Assembly (NCBI GenBank): GCA_903873805.1
Contig: CAIQQB010000046.1
Location: forward strand, 1 to 57,720
Reading direction: 5' to 3'
From: an uncultured Opitutia bacterium
GTDB taxonomy: Bacteria; Verrucomicrobiota; Verrucomicrobiia; Opitutales; Opitutaceae
DNA length: 57,720 bases
Under the pieces are notes generated by a model. That model had not been told where the DNA came from and did no database searches. It was given only the letters and a program-made list of their open reading frames with translations. A program made the translations under genes and the position numbers. Below, piece after piece: positions 25,137 to 37,340 of the stretch. Every line of letters begins with the position of its first letter. The first letter of the stretch is position 1.

Positions 25137-25724
25137 ATGCAGCTCGCCCTTGCGCTGGTTCTTTTCGGCACGGTCTGTCGCCTGGCAGCGATGGACAACT
25201 CCGTGCTGGCCAACTTCTCCCCGCTCATGGCCATGGCCTTTTGCGGGGCGGTCTACTTCCGCCGCGGCAAGCTCTGGCTGGCGCCCTTCGCGGCGCTGCT
25301 GCTCACGGATTTCATCATCAACGCCCACTACGCCCCGCTGGGCTGGGGCTACACGACCGGCGCGATGCTGGTGCGAACCGGCTGCTTCGCGGCCGCGCTC
25401 GGCCTCGGCGCACTGGTCGCCCACCGCAAGTCCTGGCTCAATCTCTTCAGCGGCGCCCTCGGCGGCTCAATGCTGTTCTACTTGGCGACCAACACCTCGG
25501 CCTGGTGGATTGAGCCGGCCTATGCCAAGACAGCCGCCGGGTGGTGGCAGGCGATGACCTACGGCCTGCCGCAGTATGCGCCGACCCTGTTCTTCTTCCG
25601 CAACACGCTCGTCAGCGACTTGGTGTTCACCGGATTGTTTGCGCTGGCGATGGAAACTGCGGCCCTGCGCCGCGGCGCCCCCAGCCTGCTCGTGGCCCAG
25701 CCGCCCAGCGCGGTGCGGACCTGA
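25137..25724 (+). CDS. DUF6580-family membrane protein
   Basis: The product is 195 residues from ATG 25137. Five hydrophobic segments are visible, beginning LALALVLFGTVCRL, with the family-like ANFSPLMAMAFCGAVYF near residue 30. A Trp-rich loop (ATNTSAWWIEPAY) is near residue 125. DUF6580 proteins resemble the membrane (S) components of vitamin uptake systems in topology, but no substrate can be assigned. The C-terminal tail (VAQPPSAVRT) is Pro/Ala-rich and runs up to a repeat-filled gap. Confidence 0.75.
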   Translation: MQLALALVLFGTVCRLAAMDNSVLANFSPLMAMAFCGAVYFRRGKLWLAPFAALLLTDFIINAHYAPLGWGYTTGAMLVRTGCFAAALGLGALVAHRKSWLNLFSGALGGSMLFYLATNTSAWWIEPAYAKTAAGWWQAMTYGLPQYAPTLFFFRNTLVSDLVFTGLFALAMETAALRRGAPSLLVAQPPSAVRT

Positions 25725-25796
25725 GGACCGAAGCCCGAAGAACGTTTTCCACCGCTGCGGTCCGGTTGTGGTGCATTTTGCAGAACAACCCGCATG

Positions 25797-25848
25797 GTAG
25801 GGACGGCTCTCCGAGCCGTCCGCGGACGCCACGGAGTGACGTCCCTAC
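25797..25848. repeat. paired GTAG-headed palindromic repeats (BIME-like)
   Basis: GTAG (25797-25800) is followed by a perfect nine-pair stem GGACGGCTC/GAGCCGTCC with a TCC loop. A facing hairpin (GGACGCCA / TGACGTCC, one mismatch) then ends in CTAC (25845-25848). The total is 52 bases with dyad layout, between the DUF6580 gene and the 3' end of pyc. Confidence 0.8.
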
Positions 25849-25876
25849 CAGAATCGTCAAACTGTACCATTACCAG

Positions 25877-25946
25877 CGGGCCCTCACCGCGCGTGAGGCC
25901 TATCGGTTTGCCTCGCGCCAAGGCTCGACGCGAGGTCGAGCCCTAC
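25877..25946. repeat. second, partly degenerate palindromic repeat pair
   Basis: The right unit is clear: stem GGCTCGAC/GTCGAGCC (loop GCGAG) ending in CTAC at 25943-25946. A weaker hairpin CCTCAC/GTGAGG lies about 40 bases to its left, without an intact GTAG head. It is the second repeat cluster within 150 bases, so this gap has collected several. Confidence 0.6.
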
Positions 25947-25984
25947 AAAAGTGAGACGACGTGACCTGAGGCCGGACGTTGGCC

Positions 25985-29434
<3,450 letters not shown>

Positions 29435-29475
29435 CACGGGGCGGGGATCCGGGCCGGCCCGACAGGGGGCCGGAC

Positions 29476-30309
29476 TCAGGGGGCGCCCAAGGTAGTGGGG
29501 CCCGCCGGGGAATTCCCAGCAAATTCACGACTCGCCGACGAAGTTTTGTGCCAACGGGAGAAGGCGTAAGCCAGGGCGAGGAAGGCCACCGTCATGCCGC
29601 CCGCCTTCATGATGATGCCGCCCAGCTTCTGGTCGTCGAGGGGGGAGAAGTTGGCGAAGAGCCGCGGCGCATACTCGTAGGTCGGATACAGGACGTCGCT
29701 GGAAAACGCAATGAAGGCGAATACCGGCGTCATCCCGATGACGACCGCCACCAGATAGAGCATCTGCGCAGCCGGGCTGATTGGCGGCAGCTCGGTGGCC
29801 GGGCTCAGCAACGGCCACCAGTACATCAGCGCGACGCCAAAGAACATCAGGTGCTCGGCGATGTGCACCCAGCGGTCCTGCAGCGCCCAGTCGTAGAGCA
29901 CCGGCGCGTGCCAGACCGACATGACCAGGGTGTAGGCCAGCCCGCAGGTCATCGGATGGGTGAGCAGCCGCAGCAGCCCCCGCAGCCCCGGCCGCCCGGT
30001 CACGGGCCGCACCAGCCAGGCGGGCAGGCCGAGCAGGAAGAGCACCGCGGCCGGATAGATGATCAGCTGGTGCTGCACCATGTGGGCGCTGAGCAGAAAC
30101 TTCTCCCCCGCCTGGTCCAGCGGCGATCCGACGGCGAGGTAGAAAATGACCAGCGCGGCGTAAAAACAGGCCGCCTGGCGGCCGGGATAGGCGGCGGCCG
30201 GCGCCAGGCGTCCGCGCAGCGGACCCGTCAGCAGGGCGTAAAACCAGCCCAAGACGATGAGCCCGCCGACCAGGTGGGGTTCGTTGTGCCAGTGACGCCA
30301 GTCAATCAT
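29476..30309 (-). CDS. ctaG: CtaG-type cytochrome c oxidase assembly protein
   Basis: The product is 277 residues from ATG 30309. It is a multi-pass membrane protein with about seven hydrophobic segments. The caa3_CtaG signature is visible: SAHMVQHQLIIYPAAVLFLLG, then SVWHAPVLYDWAL and HIAEHLMFFGVALMYWWPLL. The His residues lie in or near helices and fit a role in copper delivery to the CuB site of caa3-type oxidase. It sits directly downstream of the oxidase structural genes. This family is unrelated to the Cox11-type CtaG despite the shared name. Confidence 0.92.
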   Translation of the reverse strand: MIDWRHWHNEPHLVGGLIVLGWFYALLTGPLRGRLAPAAAYPGRQAACFYAALVIFYLAVGSPLDQAGEKFLLSAHMVQHQLIIYPAAVLFLLGLPAWLVRPVTGRPGLRGLLRLLTHPMTCGLAYTLVMSVWHAPVLYDWALQDRWVHIAEHLMFFGVALMYWWPLLSPATELPPISPAAQMLYLVAVVIGMTPVFAFIAFSSDVLYPTYEYAPRLFANFSPLDDQKLGGIIMKAGGMTVAFLALAYAFSRWHKTSSASREFAGNSPAGPTTLGAP

Positions 30310-30466
30310 GGGACGGAACAGAGCACAAAAGGGGCGACGAGGCAAAGCTCGGGTTGGAGGATGCCGAAGATCACCCGATCCGCCCGCAGGGAAACTCGCC
30401 GCTGCGGGACGGACGAGAGAAGGCGGACCGCATTGGGATCAATGCGCCCCACCTTTCCAGACGGAC

Positions 30467-30859
30467 TCAGGAGAGGCCGCGGACGTCGGCGGGAGGGTTG
30501 AGGCCGACCAGATCCTTCGAGGTCAGCGGCACGCTGTCCTCCGCCCGGAACAGGGCGAGCAGCGCCGCCATCGTGCCGCCGGCGAGGATCAGGCCGATGA
30601 AGAACAGAATCGTGCAGAAGGCTTTGTCCCAGCGCAGATGCATGAACAGAAAAATGACGAACATGAACTTCACCGCCGACAGCAGCGCGAGCAGGCTGAA
30701 GACCAGCCAGTGGCCAATCGGCATGTAGACGATCACGATTTCCGATCCGGTGATGACAGCGAGGATCATCGCAATCTGGACGAAAAGATGGAACTTGCCC
30801 TCGTCCGCATGGGCGGGCTCGGCGGCGGCGGGAAGGGCGGGTGCGGTGGCGGCGTTCAT
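30467..30859 (-). CDS. ctaF: cytochrome c oxidase subunit IV (prokaryotic type)
   Basis: The product is 130 residues with three membrane helices: FVQIAMILAVITGSEIVIVYM, WLVFSLLALLSAVKFMFVIFLFMHL and TILFFIGLILAGGTMAALLAL. The segment VKFMFVIFLFMHLRWD is the hallmark of COX4_pro proteins. It probably stabilises the caa3 complex. It begins ten bases after the stop of subunit III. The Ala/Glu-rich N-terminus and the short polar tail are unremarkable. Confidence 0.9.
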   Translation of the reverse strand: MNAATAPALPAAAEPAHADEGKFHLFVQIAMILAVITGSEIVIVYMPIGHWLVFSLLALLSAVKFMFVIFLFMHLRWDKAFCTILFFIGLILAGGTMAALLALFRAEDSVPLTSKDLVGLNPPADVRGLS

Positions 30860-30869
30860 GGCGGCGGGC

Positions 30870-31724
30870 TCAGATGTATTCGAGCAGGTAGACGGCGGTG
30901 AAAATGACGATCCAGACAATGTCAACGAAGTGCCAGTACAAGCCCATCGACTCGACATCGATGGCGTTGGCCTCGCCGAAATCGACCGGACCGCGCACGC
31001 GGGCGAAGGAAACCAGGGTCACGAGGCAGACCGCGGCCCCGACCAGCGCCAGGGCATGCGACCCGGCAAAGCTGCCCAAGCCGGCGCCGCCCAGTCCCTC
31101 GGTCTGGGCGGTGTGCACCAACCCGAGCACAAGGTAGACAGCGAGCACCAGACTGATGATGAACACGACAAAATGAACCAGGCTCAAGGCAAACCACGGT
31201 TTCCGCCCCGCGTCGGCGTTGGCCGGCTTGAAGGTGCGCACGTACATCAGGGCGAGCCAGAGCACGCCGATGGCGACGTGGCAGCCGTGGGTGCCGGTGA
31301 GCGTGAAAAAGGTGGAGCCGAAGATGCAGTTGGTGATCGTGAGGTGCTTCTCCGACACGAAGTGGCTGAACTCATACACCTGGCAGCCCAGGAAGATGAG
31401 GCCGAAAAAGATGGTGCCGAGCAGCGTCAGCCGCGTCGTCCGGAGGTTGCCCTTCTGGATGGCATTGACGGCGAGCGCCATCAGCAGCGACGACATCAGC
31501 AGGATGAAGGTCGAGAAGGACGTCAGCTCGATCGAAAACACGGCGCGCGGATCGGGCGAGTTCGGCGTCTGATGCAGACGGTAGATCAGGTGCGTCGAGA
31601 TGAGCGTCCCGAAGAACATGCAATCCGAGGCCAGGAAGGCCCACATGAAGAGCTTCTTGTTCGGAATGCCGGTCGACGTCGTGAGGTCGTGGTGGTGGTC
31701 GATGGCGCTGGCGTGGGAACTCAT
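30870..31724 (-). CDS. ctaE: cytochrome c oxidase subunit III
   Basis: The product is 284 residues with seven predicted membrane segments. The family core is clear: KKLFMWAFLASDCMFFGTLISTHLIYR, then FTLTGTHGCHVAIGVLWLALMYVRT, and the C-terminal GLYWHFVDIVWIVIFTAVYLLEYI, each typical of COX3. The subunit does not bind redox cofactors and supports proton uptake and stability. The N-terminal His-rich patch (SAIDHHHDL) is unusual. It follows ctaD by eleven bases. Confidence 0.95.
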   Translation of the reverse strand: MSSHASAIDHHHDLTTSTGIPNKKLFMWAFLASDCMFFGTLISTHLIYRLHQTPNSPDPRAVFSIELTSFSTFILLMSSLLMALAVNAIQKGNLRTTRLTLLGTIFFGLIFLGCQVYEFSHFVSEKHLTITNCIFGSTFFTLTGTHGCHVAIGVLWLALMYVRTFKPANADAGRKPWFALSLVHFVVFIISLVLAVYLVLGLVHTAQTEGLGGAGLGSFAGSHALALVGAAVCLVTLVSFARVRGPVDFGEANAIDVESMGLYWHFVDIVWIVIFTAVYLLEYI

Positions 31725-31735
31725 GTCGGAAAGGA

Positions 31736-33682
31736 TCAGTGGTTGCCGTGGCCGGGACCGGGCTGCGCGGAGGCCGGGTGGACGTGGTAGCCGCCCGGGC
31801 CCTCAAAGGCCCAGAGGCAGGCGCCGATGAAGACCAGCGCGAGTCCGGCGATCGCACCCGGGATGATGTGGTTGACGAAGAAGAGCGCGCCGATGAGCAG
31901 GCCGCCCGCCGTGAGGATGGGGAACCAGGACTGGCTGGGCATGTGGATGCCGCCGTGCGAAGCCTCCGCCCGGATGCTGGCGGCCTGTTCGCGGGCCGTC
32001 TCCTCCGGATGGTGCTTCTCGTACCAGAAGGCGTCGAGTTCGTGCACGGTCGGGATCACGTCAAAGTTGTGCTCCGGCGGCGGATTCGGGATCGACCATT
32101 CCAGCGTGCGGCCGTCCCACGGGTCGCGGCCGGACTTCTCGCCGCGGAAATAGGTGTAGATCATTACGGCGAAGTACACGGCGATGCCGATGCCGAGGAT
32201 GAAGGCACCGATGGTGCACACCATATTCAGCCCGTTCCAGCCCATGTCGCCGTCATACACCGCGGTGCGGCGGGGCATGCCGTTGAGGCCGAGGAAGTGC
32301 ATCGGGAAGAAGGTGACATTGAAGCCGACGAAGATCAGCCAGAACGAAAGTTTGCCCCAGAACTCGGAGACGCGACGGCCGAAGATGAGCGGGAACCAGT
32401 AGTGGATGCCGGCGAGCAGCGCGAAGAGCGAACCGCCGATCAGCACGTAGTGGAAATGGGCGACGACAAAGTAGCTGCCGTGCTGCTGGGCGTCGGCCGG
32501 GGCCGCCGCGTGCATGACGCCGGAGAAACCGCCGAACATGAACATCCAGACGAAGCCGAGCGCGAACATCATCGGCGTGCGCATCTGCAGGTGGCCGCCC
32601 CAGAGGGTGCCGATCCAGTTGAAGATCTTCACGCCGGTCGGCACCGCGATGGCCATGGTCATGAGCGAGAACGCCGCTGTCGCGACCGTGCCCATGCCGG
32701 TGGTGAACATGTGGTGGGACCAGACGCCGAAGCCGAGGAAGCCGATGCAGGCGCCGGAGAAGACGATGATCGGATAGCCAAAGAGCGGCTTGCGGGCGAA
32801 GGTCGGGATGACCTCGGAGATAATGCCCATCGCCGGCAGGATGAGAATGTAGACCTCGGGGTGCCCGAAGACCCAGAACAGGTGGAGCCAGAGGATGGGC
32901 AGGCCGCCGTTGGAGACCTCGAAGAAGTTGGTGCCGAAATTGCGATCCATCATCAACTCGACCAGCGCGATCGTGATGGCGGGAAACGAGAGGACGATCA
33001 GGAAGGCCGTGACCAGCGTCATCCAGGTGAAGACCGGGAGCCGCATCATCGTCAGGCCGGGCGCGCGCAGGTTGATGATCGTGACGATGAAGTTGAGCGA
33101 ACCCACGACCGAGGACACGCCGAGAATCTGCAGGCCCATGACCCAGAGGTCAGTCGACATGTCCCCCGGAAACTGGTTGGAGAACTGCGAGGTGGTGAGC
33201 GGCGCGTAGCCGAACCAGCCGATGTCCGGCTCGCCGGAGCGCACGAACCAGCCGATGTTGAGGATGATCGCGCCGCTGAGGAAGAGCCAGTAGGCGAAGC
33301 CGTTGAGGCGCGGAAACGCGACGTCGCGGGCCCCGATCTGCAGCGGCATGATGTAATTGAAGAACGCGGCCGAGAGCGGCATGATTGCAAGGAAGATCAT
33401 GGTCGTCGCGTGCATCGTGAACATCTCGTTGTACTTCTGGTGCGTGAGGAACGTGTTGTTCGGCACCGCCAGCTGGATGCGGATCATCAGCGCCTCAAGG
33501 CCGCCGACGAGGAAGAAGATCAGCGCCGAGCAACCGTAGAGCATGCCGATGCGCTTATGGTCGACCGTGGTGAGCCAGCTCACCAGTCCGGTCTTGGCCG
33601 TGGGGCGGGTGAAGATCCAGGCCCGTTTCGGCTCGGCGCCGGCCTCCTGGCCAATAAAATCAGTTTTGACAGTTGCTTCCAT
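31736..33682 (-). CDS. ctaD: cytochrome c oxidase subunit I
   Basis: This subunit holds heme a and the heme a3-CuB oxygen-reducing centre. The product is 648 residues with twelve core helices. Diagnostic segments are VDHKRIGMLYG, the low-spin heme region FTMHATTMIFL, CuB and Tyr-His region WVFGHPEVYILILPAMG, and VVAHFHYVLIGGS with the heme a3 and heme a ligands. The HPEVY Tyr marks an A-type heme-copper oxidase. The last 80 residues add a His/Glu-rich linker and two more hydrophobic stretches (FPILTAGGLLIGALFFV, IPGAIAGLALVFIGACLW), a longer tail than in mitochondrial-type subunits. Confidence 0.97.
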   Translation of the reverse strand: MEATVKTDFIGQEAGAEPKRAWIFTRPTAKTGLVSWLTTVDHKRIGMLYGCSALIFFLVGGLEALMIRIQLAVPNNTFLTHQKYNEMFTMHATTMIFLAIMPLSAAFFNYIMPLQIGARDVAFPRLNGFAYWLFLSGAIILNIGWFVRSGEPDIGWFGYAPLTTSQFSNQFPGDMSTDLWVMGLQILGVSSVVGSLNFIVTIINLRAPGLTMMRLPVFTWMTLVTAFLIVLSFPAITIALVELMMDRNFGTNFFEVSNGGLPILWLHLFWVFGHPEVYILILPAMGIISEVIPTFARKPLFGYPIIVFSGACIGFLGFGVWSHHMFTTGMGTVATAAFSLMTMAIAVPTGVKIFNWIGTLWGGHLQMRTPMMFALGFVWMFMFGGFSGVMHAAAPADAQQHGSYFVVAHFHYVLIGGSLFALLAGIHYWFPLIFGRRVSEFWGKLSFWLIFVGFNVTFFPMHFLGLNGMPRRTAVYDGDMGWNGLNMVCTIGAFILGIGIAVYFAVMIYTYFRGEKSGRDPWDGRTLEWSIPNPPPEHNFDVIPTVHELDAFWYEKHHPEETAREQAASIRAEASHGGIHMPSQSWFPILTAGGLLIGALFFVNHIIPGAIAGLALVFIGACLWAFEGPGGYHVHPASAQPGPGHGNH

Positions 33683-33703
33683 GATGGGTCGTGCAGAAAG
33701 GGA

Positions 33704-34993
33704 TTATTTCAGACTCGAGAGATAGGCGACGATCGCATGCGCCTCGGTGTCGCTGACGGTGATGTTATGCTCGGTCAGGTTGCCCTGCGCGTCTTTCTTC
33801 ATGTAACCGACCATGCCAGTGGCGAATCCCATGTACATTTTGTTGCCGGGTTTGACATTGTTCAGATCAGTGATCCAGCGGTGCAGGTTCTGCGGGTTGT
33901 TCTCCAGCAGGCCGCCGGCGATGGTGCTGCGGGCGCCGACGTGGGTGAGATCCGGGGCGGCAGTGCCGACGCCTTCGTGGCCGCGAATGGTGTGGCAGAT
34001 AATGCAGGTTTTGGCCTTGAAGAGGGCCCGGCCCTGGGAGATCAGCTCGGTGTTCTCGGTCCCGGCGACCGGGACCTGCTGCTGCTGCTGCCAGGCGGCC
34101 AGCGGATTGGCGTCAAACTGCTCCGAATACCCCGGGGCATTGCGGCCCGGATTGTTGAAGGTGTAGCTGGCAAACTGCGCGCGGGCCGCCGCCGGGGCGG
34201 CCTCCACCGTGCGGGCAGGCTGCTTCTGGTTGGCGAGCCAGTCGGCAAAATCCTTTTCGTTCAGCGCAATCACGCGGAAGCGCATCACCGCGTGGTCCTC
34301 GCCGCAGAACTCGGCGCACTGGCCCCAAAAGTAGCCCGGGGCGTCGGCCTTGAGCCAGAGGTGGTTGCCGCGGTTGGGGATCATGTCCACCTTACCCGCC
34401 AGCTTCGGCACCCAGAACGAGTGCATCACATCGTTGGAGCGCAGATTGATGTGCACCGCCTTGCCAGCCGGGATCACCATCTCGTTGGCCGTGAAGAGCG
34501 AGAGATTGGCGGAATTCTTCTCCGCGGGATACTCAAACTTGAACCACCACTGGTAGCCGGTCGCGTTCACCTCGTAGGCGCCGGCCTTCTCTTCCGCCGG
34601 CACGTCATAGGAGTACCAGATGCCCTTCAGGGTCGGCACGGAGATGATGACCAGCGCCAGCACCGACAGGCCGATCAGGCTGATTTCCACCAAAGGATTG
34701 CCGTGACTCTGCGGCGGCGGCTCGGCATGCTCGTCGGCCTCGTTGCGGGCCTTGAACTTGAGGGTGACGTAGGCGAGGGTGCCGGCCACGAGGACGAAAA
34801 TGACGCCGGTCACATAGACCGTGACCATGAAGAGGTCGAGCTGGGAGCGGGCCACCGGCCCCTCGGGCTCGAAAGTGGACTGGGGACCGTGGAGCCAGTC
34901 CAGCCAGCCGCCACAGACGAGCGGCAGCAATGCAATCAGGGCCGCCGGCAGAGCCCGGCGGCGGAGGTGGCGGAGGAAGATGGATGGGCGCAT
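33704..34993 (-). CDS. ctaC: cytochrome c oxidase subunit II fused to cytochrome c (caa3 type)
   Basis: The product is 429 residues. After an N-terminal signal/anchor (LPAALIALLPLVCGGW) come two membrane helices (VTVYVTGVIFVLVAGTLAYV and ISLIGLSVLALVIISVPTL) and the CuA cupredoxin domain. CuA ligands are visible in NDVMHSFWVP (His), GQCAEFCGEDHAVMRF (two Cys, Glu, His, Met). A C-terminal cytochrome c domain carries the heme attachment motif CIICH with distal Met candidates in KMYMGFATGMVGYM. The covalent cytochrome c is what makes this a caa3 oxidase. It is the first gene of the structural operon, divergent from the azurin-like gene. Confidence 0.96.
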   Translation of the reverse strand: MRPSIFLRHLRRRALPAALIALLPLVCGGWLDWLHGPQSTFEPEGPVARSQLDLFMVTVYVTGVIFVLVAGTLAYVTLKFKARNEADEHAEPPPQSHGNPLVEISLIGLSVLALVIISVPTLKGIWYSYDVPAEEKAGAYEVNATGYQWWFKFEYPAEKNSANLSLFTANEMVIPAGKAVHINLRSNDVMHSFWVPKLAGKVDMIPNRGNHLWLKADAPGYFWGQCAEFCGEDHAVMRFRVIALNEKDFADWLANQKQPARTVEAAPAAARAQFASYTFNNPGRNAPGYSEQFDANPLAAWQQQQQVPVAGTENTELISQGRALFKAKTCIICHTIRGHEGVGTAAPDLTHVGARSTIAGGLLENNPQNLHRWITDLNNVKPGNKMYMGFATGMVGYMKKDAQGNLTEHNITVSDTEAHAIVAYLSSLK

Positions 34994-35154
34994 GATACCT
35001 TGGTGCGGCGGCGTCGCAGGAGCGACGCGGAAAACGGGGTGAGCGTTCGCAACACGCTACGCATTTCAAGCCCTAATCTGCGCATATTTTGACGAAAACG
35101 CCATTTTTTCAGGCTGGATTGCACCCAAAAATGCCTCCATGCCCGTTGACCGTC

Positions 35155-35652
35155 ATGCGCCCACCCTGCCTCCGCCTCGCCTCCGCCCTGCTGCTGCTCG
35201 CCGGCTGCGCCCGGCCCGAACCGCCGGCCGCCCCCGCCGCCGTGCCGGCCGCCGCACCGGCCGCGGCCGGCCAGGTGGTGGAAATCACCGTAGGCGACGC
35301 GATGAAATACGACGTGACCCGCATCGAGGCGGCCGCCGGGAAGCCGCTGACGGTCGTGCTGCACAGCGCCGCCACCCTGCCCCGCGAGGCGATGGCCCAC
35401 AATTTCGTGCTGCTGCAGAAGGACACCGACGTGATGGACTTCATGCAGGCCGCCGCGTCGTCCACCCCAGCCGCGGGTTACATCCCGACCGAGCTGGCCG
35501 CGCAGGTGCTCGCCCACACCCGGCTGCTCGGGCCGCACGAAAGCGACACGATCACCTTCACCGTGCCGTCCGTGCCGGGTGAATACAACTACCTCTGCAC
35601 ATTCCCCGGCCATTTCCTCAGCGGCATGAAGGGCGTGCTGGTGGTGAAGTAG
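35155..35652 (+). CDS. azurin-like cupredoxin lipoprotein
   Basis: The product is 165 residues from ATG 35155, which gives a lipoprotein signal (ASALLLLAGC, lipid Cys at residue 18). An earlier ATG at 35131 is possible. A Pro/Ala linker precedes the azurin fold. The type 1 copper ligands are visible: His in AMAHNFVLL, then Cys and His in YLCTFPGHF, and Met in SGMKG. The protein is a membrane-tethered blue-copper electron carrier. Its gene is divergent from ctaC with about 160 bases between starts, so donation of electrons to the caa3 oxidase is a reasonable inference. Confidence 0.9.
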   Translation: MRPPCLRLASALLLLAGCARPEPPAAPAAVPAAAPAAAGQVVEITVGDAMKYDVTRIEAAAGKPLTVVLHSAATLPREAMAHNFVLLQKDTDVMDFMQAAASSTPAAGYIPTELAAQVLAHTRLLGPHESDTITFTVPSVPGEYNYLCTFPGHFLSGMKGVLVVK

Positions 35653-35694
35653 GCTATTTCTGGCGACCATCCCGGGGGCCCGCGGCCGGGCGGG

Positions 35695-35955
35695 TCAGCC
35701 CTGCGCCGGAATGATAAGGCCGAGCAGCAAACCGAGGATCAAACCGGCGAGGCCAGCATCCATGATCCGATTCTTTCGACGGAATGCCACCACGGTGCCG
35801 ATCAGCAACAGACCAAAGCCAGCGATCATGGCGACCTCGAGTGCCTCCGGATGACGAGGCAGCAATTCATACGTCAGAAGGAATTGATTGGCGATTCCCG
35901 CTCCGTCGAAGAGCGTCAATCCCGCGATTACCGCGAGCCGGAAGGCATTCTGCAC
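35695..35955 (-). CDS. small membrane protein, unknown function
   Basis: The product is 86 residues with three hydrophobic stretches (FRLAVIAGLTLFDGAGIANQFLL, ALEVAMIAGFGLLLIGTVVAF, DAGLAGLILGLLLGLII) and a basic loop FRRKNR. I recognise no family. It lies between the azurin-like gene and the DUF420 gene, on the same strand as the heme synthesis genes and 51 bases downstream of DUF420. An accessory role in oxidase biogenesis is possible but unsupported. Confidence 0.6.
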   Translation of the reverse strand: MQNAFRLAVIAGLTLFDGAGIANQFLLTYELLPRHPEALEVAMIAGFGLLLIGTVVAFRRKNRIMDAGLAGLILGLLLGLIIPAQG

Positions 35956-36006
35956 TCCATAAACTTGGTCCCGGCCGCCACTCCCGTCAAGGGCCCGGCG
36001 GGGAGT

Positions 36007-36441
36007 TCACAGCGCCGCCGGCCACCAGACGTAGAGTGAGAAATATACCAGCACGCCGGTCACGCTGACGTAATACCAGATGGGAAACGTCCACTTCGCC
36101 CAGGCCTGATGCCGGGGAATATCACCCCTTATCGCGAAGAGGAAGGTGCGCGGCACGAGGTAGGCGATGCTCATCGCGAGAAGGATGTGCGAAATGAGCA
36201 TCGTGTAGTAGACGGGGCGGATCCATCCGGTGCCGGCAAAGGGGGTGTTGATCCCGTGCCGCAGCACCTTGTGGGTGACATAGCCGACCAGGAACAGGGC
36301 GGAAACGACCATCGCGGCCGTCATGATCCGGCGGTGGGCTTCCTTGCGGCCGGTCTTGATGCAGACAAAGCCCGCGCTGATCAGAACGGTGGCGATCCCG
36401 TTGAGCGTCGCGTTGAGCGCCGGGATTTCCTGGATGGTCAT
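36007..36441 (-). CDS. DUF420 membrane protein (CtaM-like)
   Basis: The product is 144 residues with four membrane helices: LNATLNGIATVLISAGFVCIK, IMTAAMVVSALFLVGYVTHKVL, PVYYTMLISHILLAMSIAYLV and PIWYYVSVTGVLVYFSLYVWW. These carry His residues characteristic of DUF420 (EAHRRIMTAAM, THKVLRHG, SHILLAM). In Bacillus, a DUF420 protein (CtaM) is needed for maturation of the caa3 oxidase. Placement directly after ctaB, overlapping it by four bases, supports the same job. The longer upstream open frame is antisense-type noise inside ctaB. Confidence 0.9.
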   Translation of the reverse strand: MTIQEIPALNATLNGIATVLISAGFVCIKTGRKEAHRRIMTAAMVVSALFLVGYVTHKVLRHGINTPFAGTGWIRPVYYTMLISHILLAMSIAYLVPRTFLFAIRGDIPRHQAWAKWTFPIWYYVSVTGVLVYFSLYVWWPAAL

Positions 36442-37340
36442 GCGTGGTACAACAGCCGGTCGGCGACAAGAGCGCCGAGCTGCAGCGGGAGCCAGATGAT
36501 CGAGGCGAAGAACAGCCGCCGCGCCGCCGCGTCCCGGCCCTCGGACCGCAGAAACCGCACCGCCCGGCCGATGAACCAGGCGCCGAGCACCAGCGTGACC
36601 GCGAGGTAGACGGTGCTGTCGAGCCCGCAGATCACCGGCAGCACGCACACCGCGACCAGCGCGAGCGTGTTGACCAGCGACCACAGCGCCACCCGGCCGC
36701 CTCCGGTGTCACGCACGGGCAGCATCGGGAAATGCACGCGCTCGTAATCGTTCCGGTAGGTCCAGGCCACCGCCATGAAATGGGGGATCTGCCAGAAAAA
36801 GAGCACGCCAAACAGGATCCAGCCCAGCGAGCTGACCCGGCCCTCGGCTGCGGCCCAGCCGATGAGCGGGGGAAACGCCCCGGCCACCGCGCCGATCTCC
36901 GTGCTCCAGCGCGACCAGCGCTTGGCCGGGGTGTAGCAGGCGAGATAGGTGATGATGGTCAGCAACGCGAAAGAGGTGGCGGAGCCGTTGACGCCGGCAA
37001 ACAGCATCACCAGACCGAAGATGCACAGCCCGGCGCCAACCACAAAGGCCGAGCCGGTGGCCACCTTGCCGGTGGGGATCGGGCGGTCGGCCGTGCGGCG
37101 CATCTGCGCGTCGGTGTCGCTCTCCATCCACTGGTTGAGCGCGGCCACGCCGGCGGCGCAGGCCGAGGTGCCCACGACCAGCGACCAGAACTCCTGCGGC
37201 ACCCACGGCGGCCGCGCCGTTACGTAGCCGACCAGCGCCGTCATGACCGACAGCAGGCTCAGCCGCGGCTTGGTCAGCTCGAGGTAGTCGCCAAAGTGGC
37301 CCTTGGACGTGGCGGGGGAAAGGGCGTCGGCTTGGTTCAT
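36438..37340 (-). CDS. ctaB: protoheme IX farnesyltransferase (heme O synthase)
   Basis: The enzyme adds a farnesyl chain to heme b, giving heme o, the precursor of heme a. The product is 300 residues from ATG 37340. The UbiA-family signature motifs are present: LTKPRLSLLSVMTALVGY, the first Asp-rich site NQWMESDTDAQMRRTADRPIPTG (described here as N..E.D..M.RT..RP) and the second site YRNDYERVHFPMLP. Multiple membrane helices fill the rest. It overlaps ctaA by four bases upstream and the DUF420 gene by four bases downstream, so the three are translated as one operon. Confidence 0.95.
   Translation of the reverse strand: MNQADALSPATSKGHFGDYLELTKPRLSLLSVMTALVGYVTARPPWVPQEFWSLVVGTSACAAGVAALNQWMESDTDAQMRRTADRPIPTGKVATGSAFVVGAGLCIFGLVMLFAGVNGSATSFALLTIITYLACYTPAKRWSRWSTEIGAVAGAFPPLIGWAAAEGRVSSLGWILFGVLFFWQIPHFMAVAWTYRNDYERVHFPMLPVRDTGGGRVALWSLVNTLALVAVCVLPVICGLDSTVYLAVTLVLGAWFIGRAVRFLRSEGRDAAARRLFFASIIWLPLQLGALVADRLLYHA

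Noticed and set aside
31739..35092. Open frame of 1117 codons on the plus strand opposite the oxidase genes
   Set aside because: It is antisense to three well-supported genes, has Arg/Glu/Asp-heavy sequence without domains, and is a by-product of high GC third positions.
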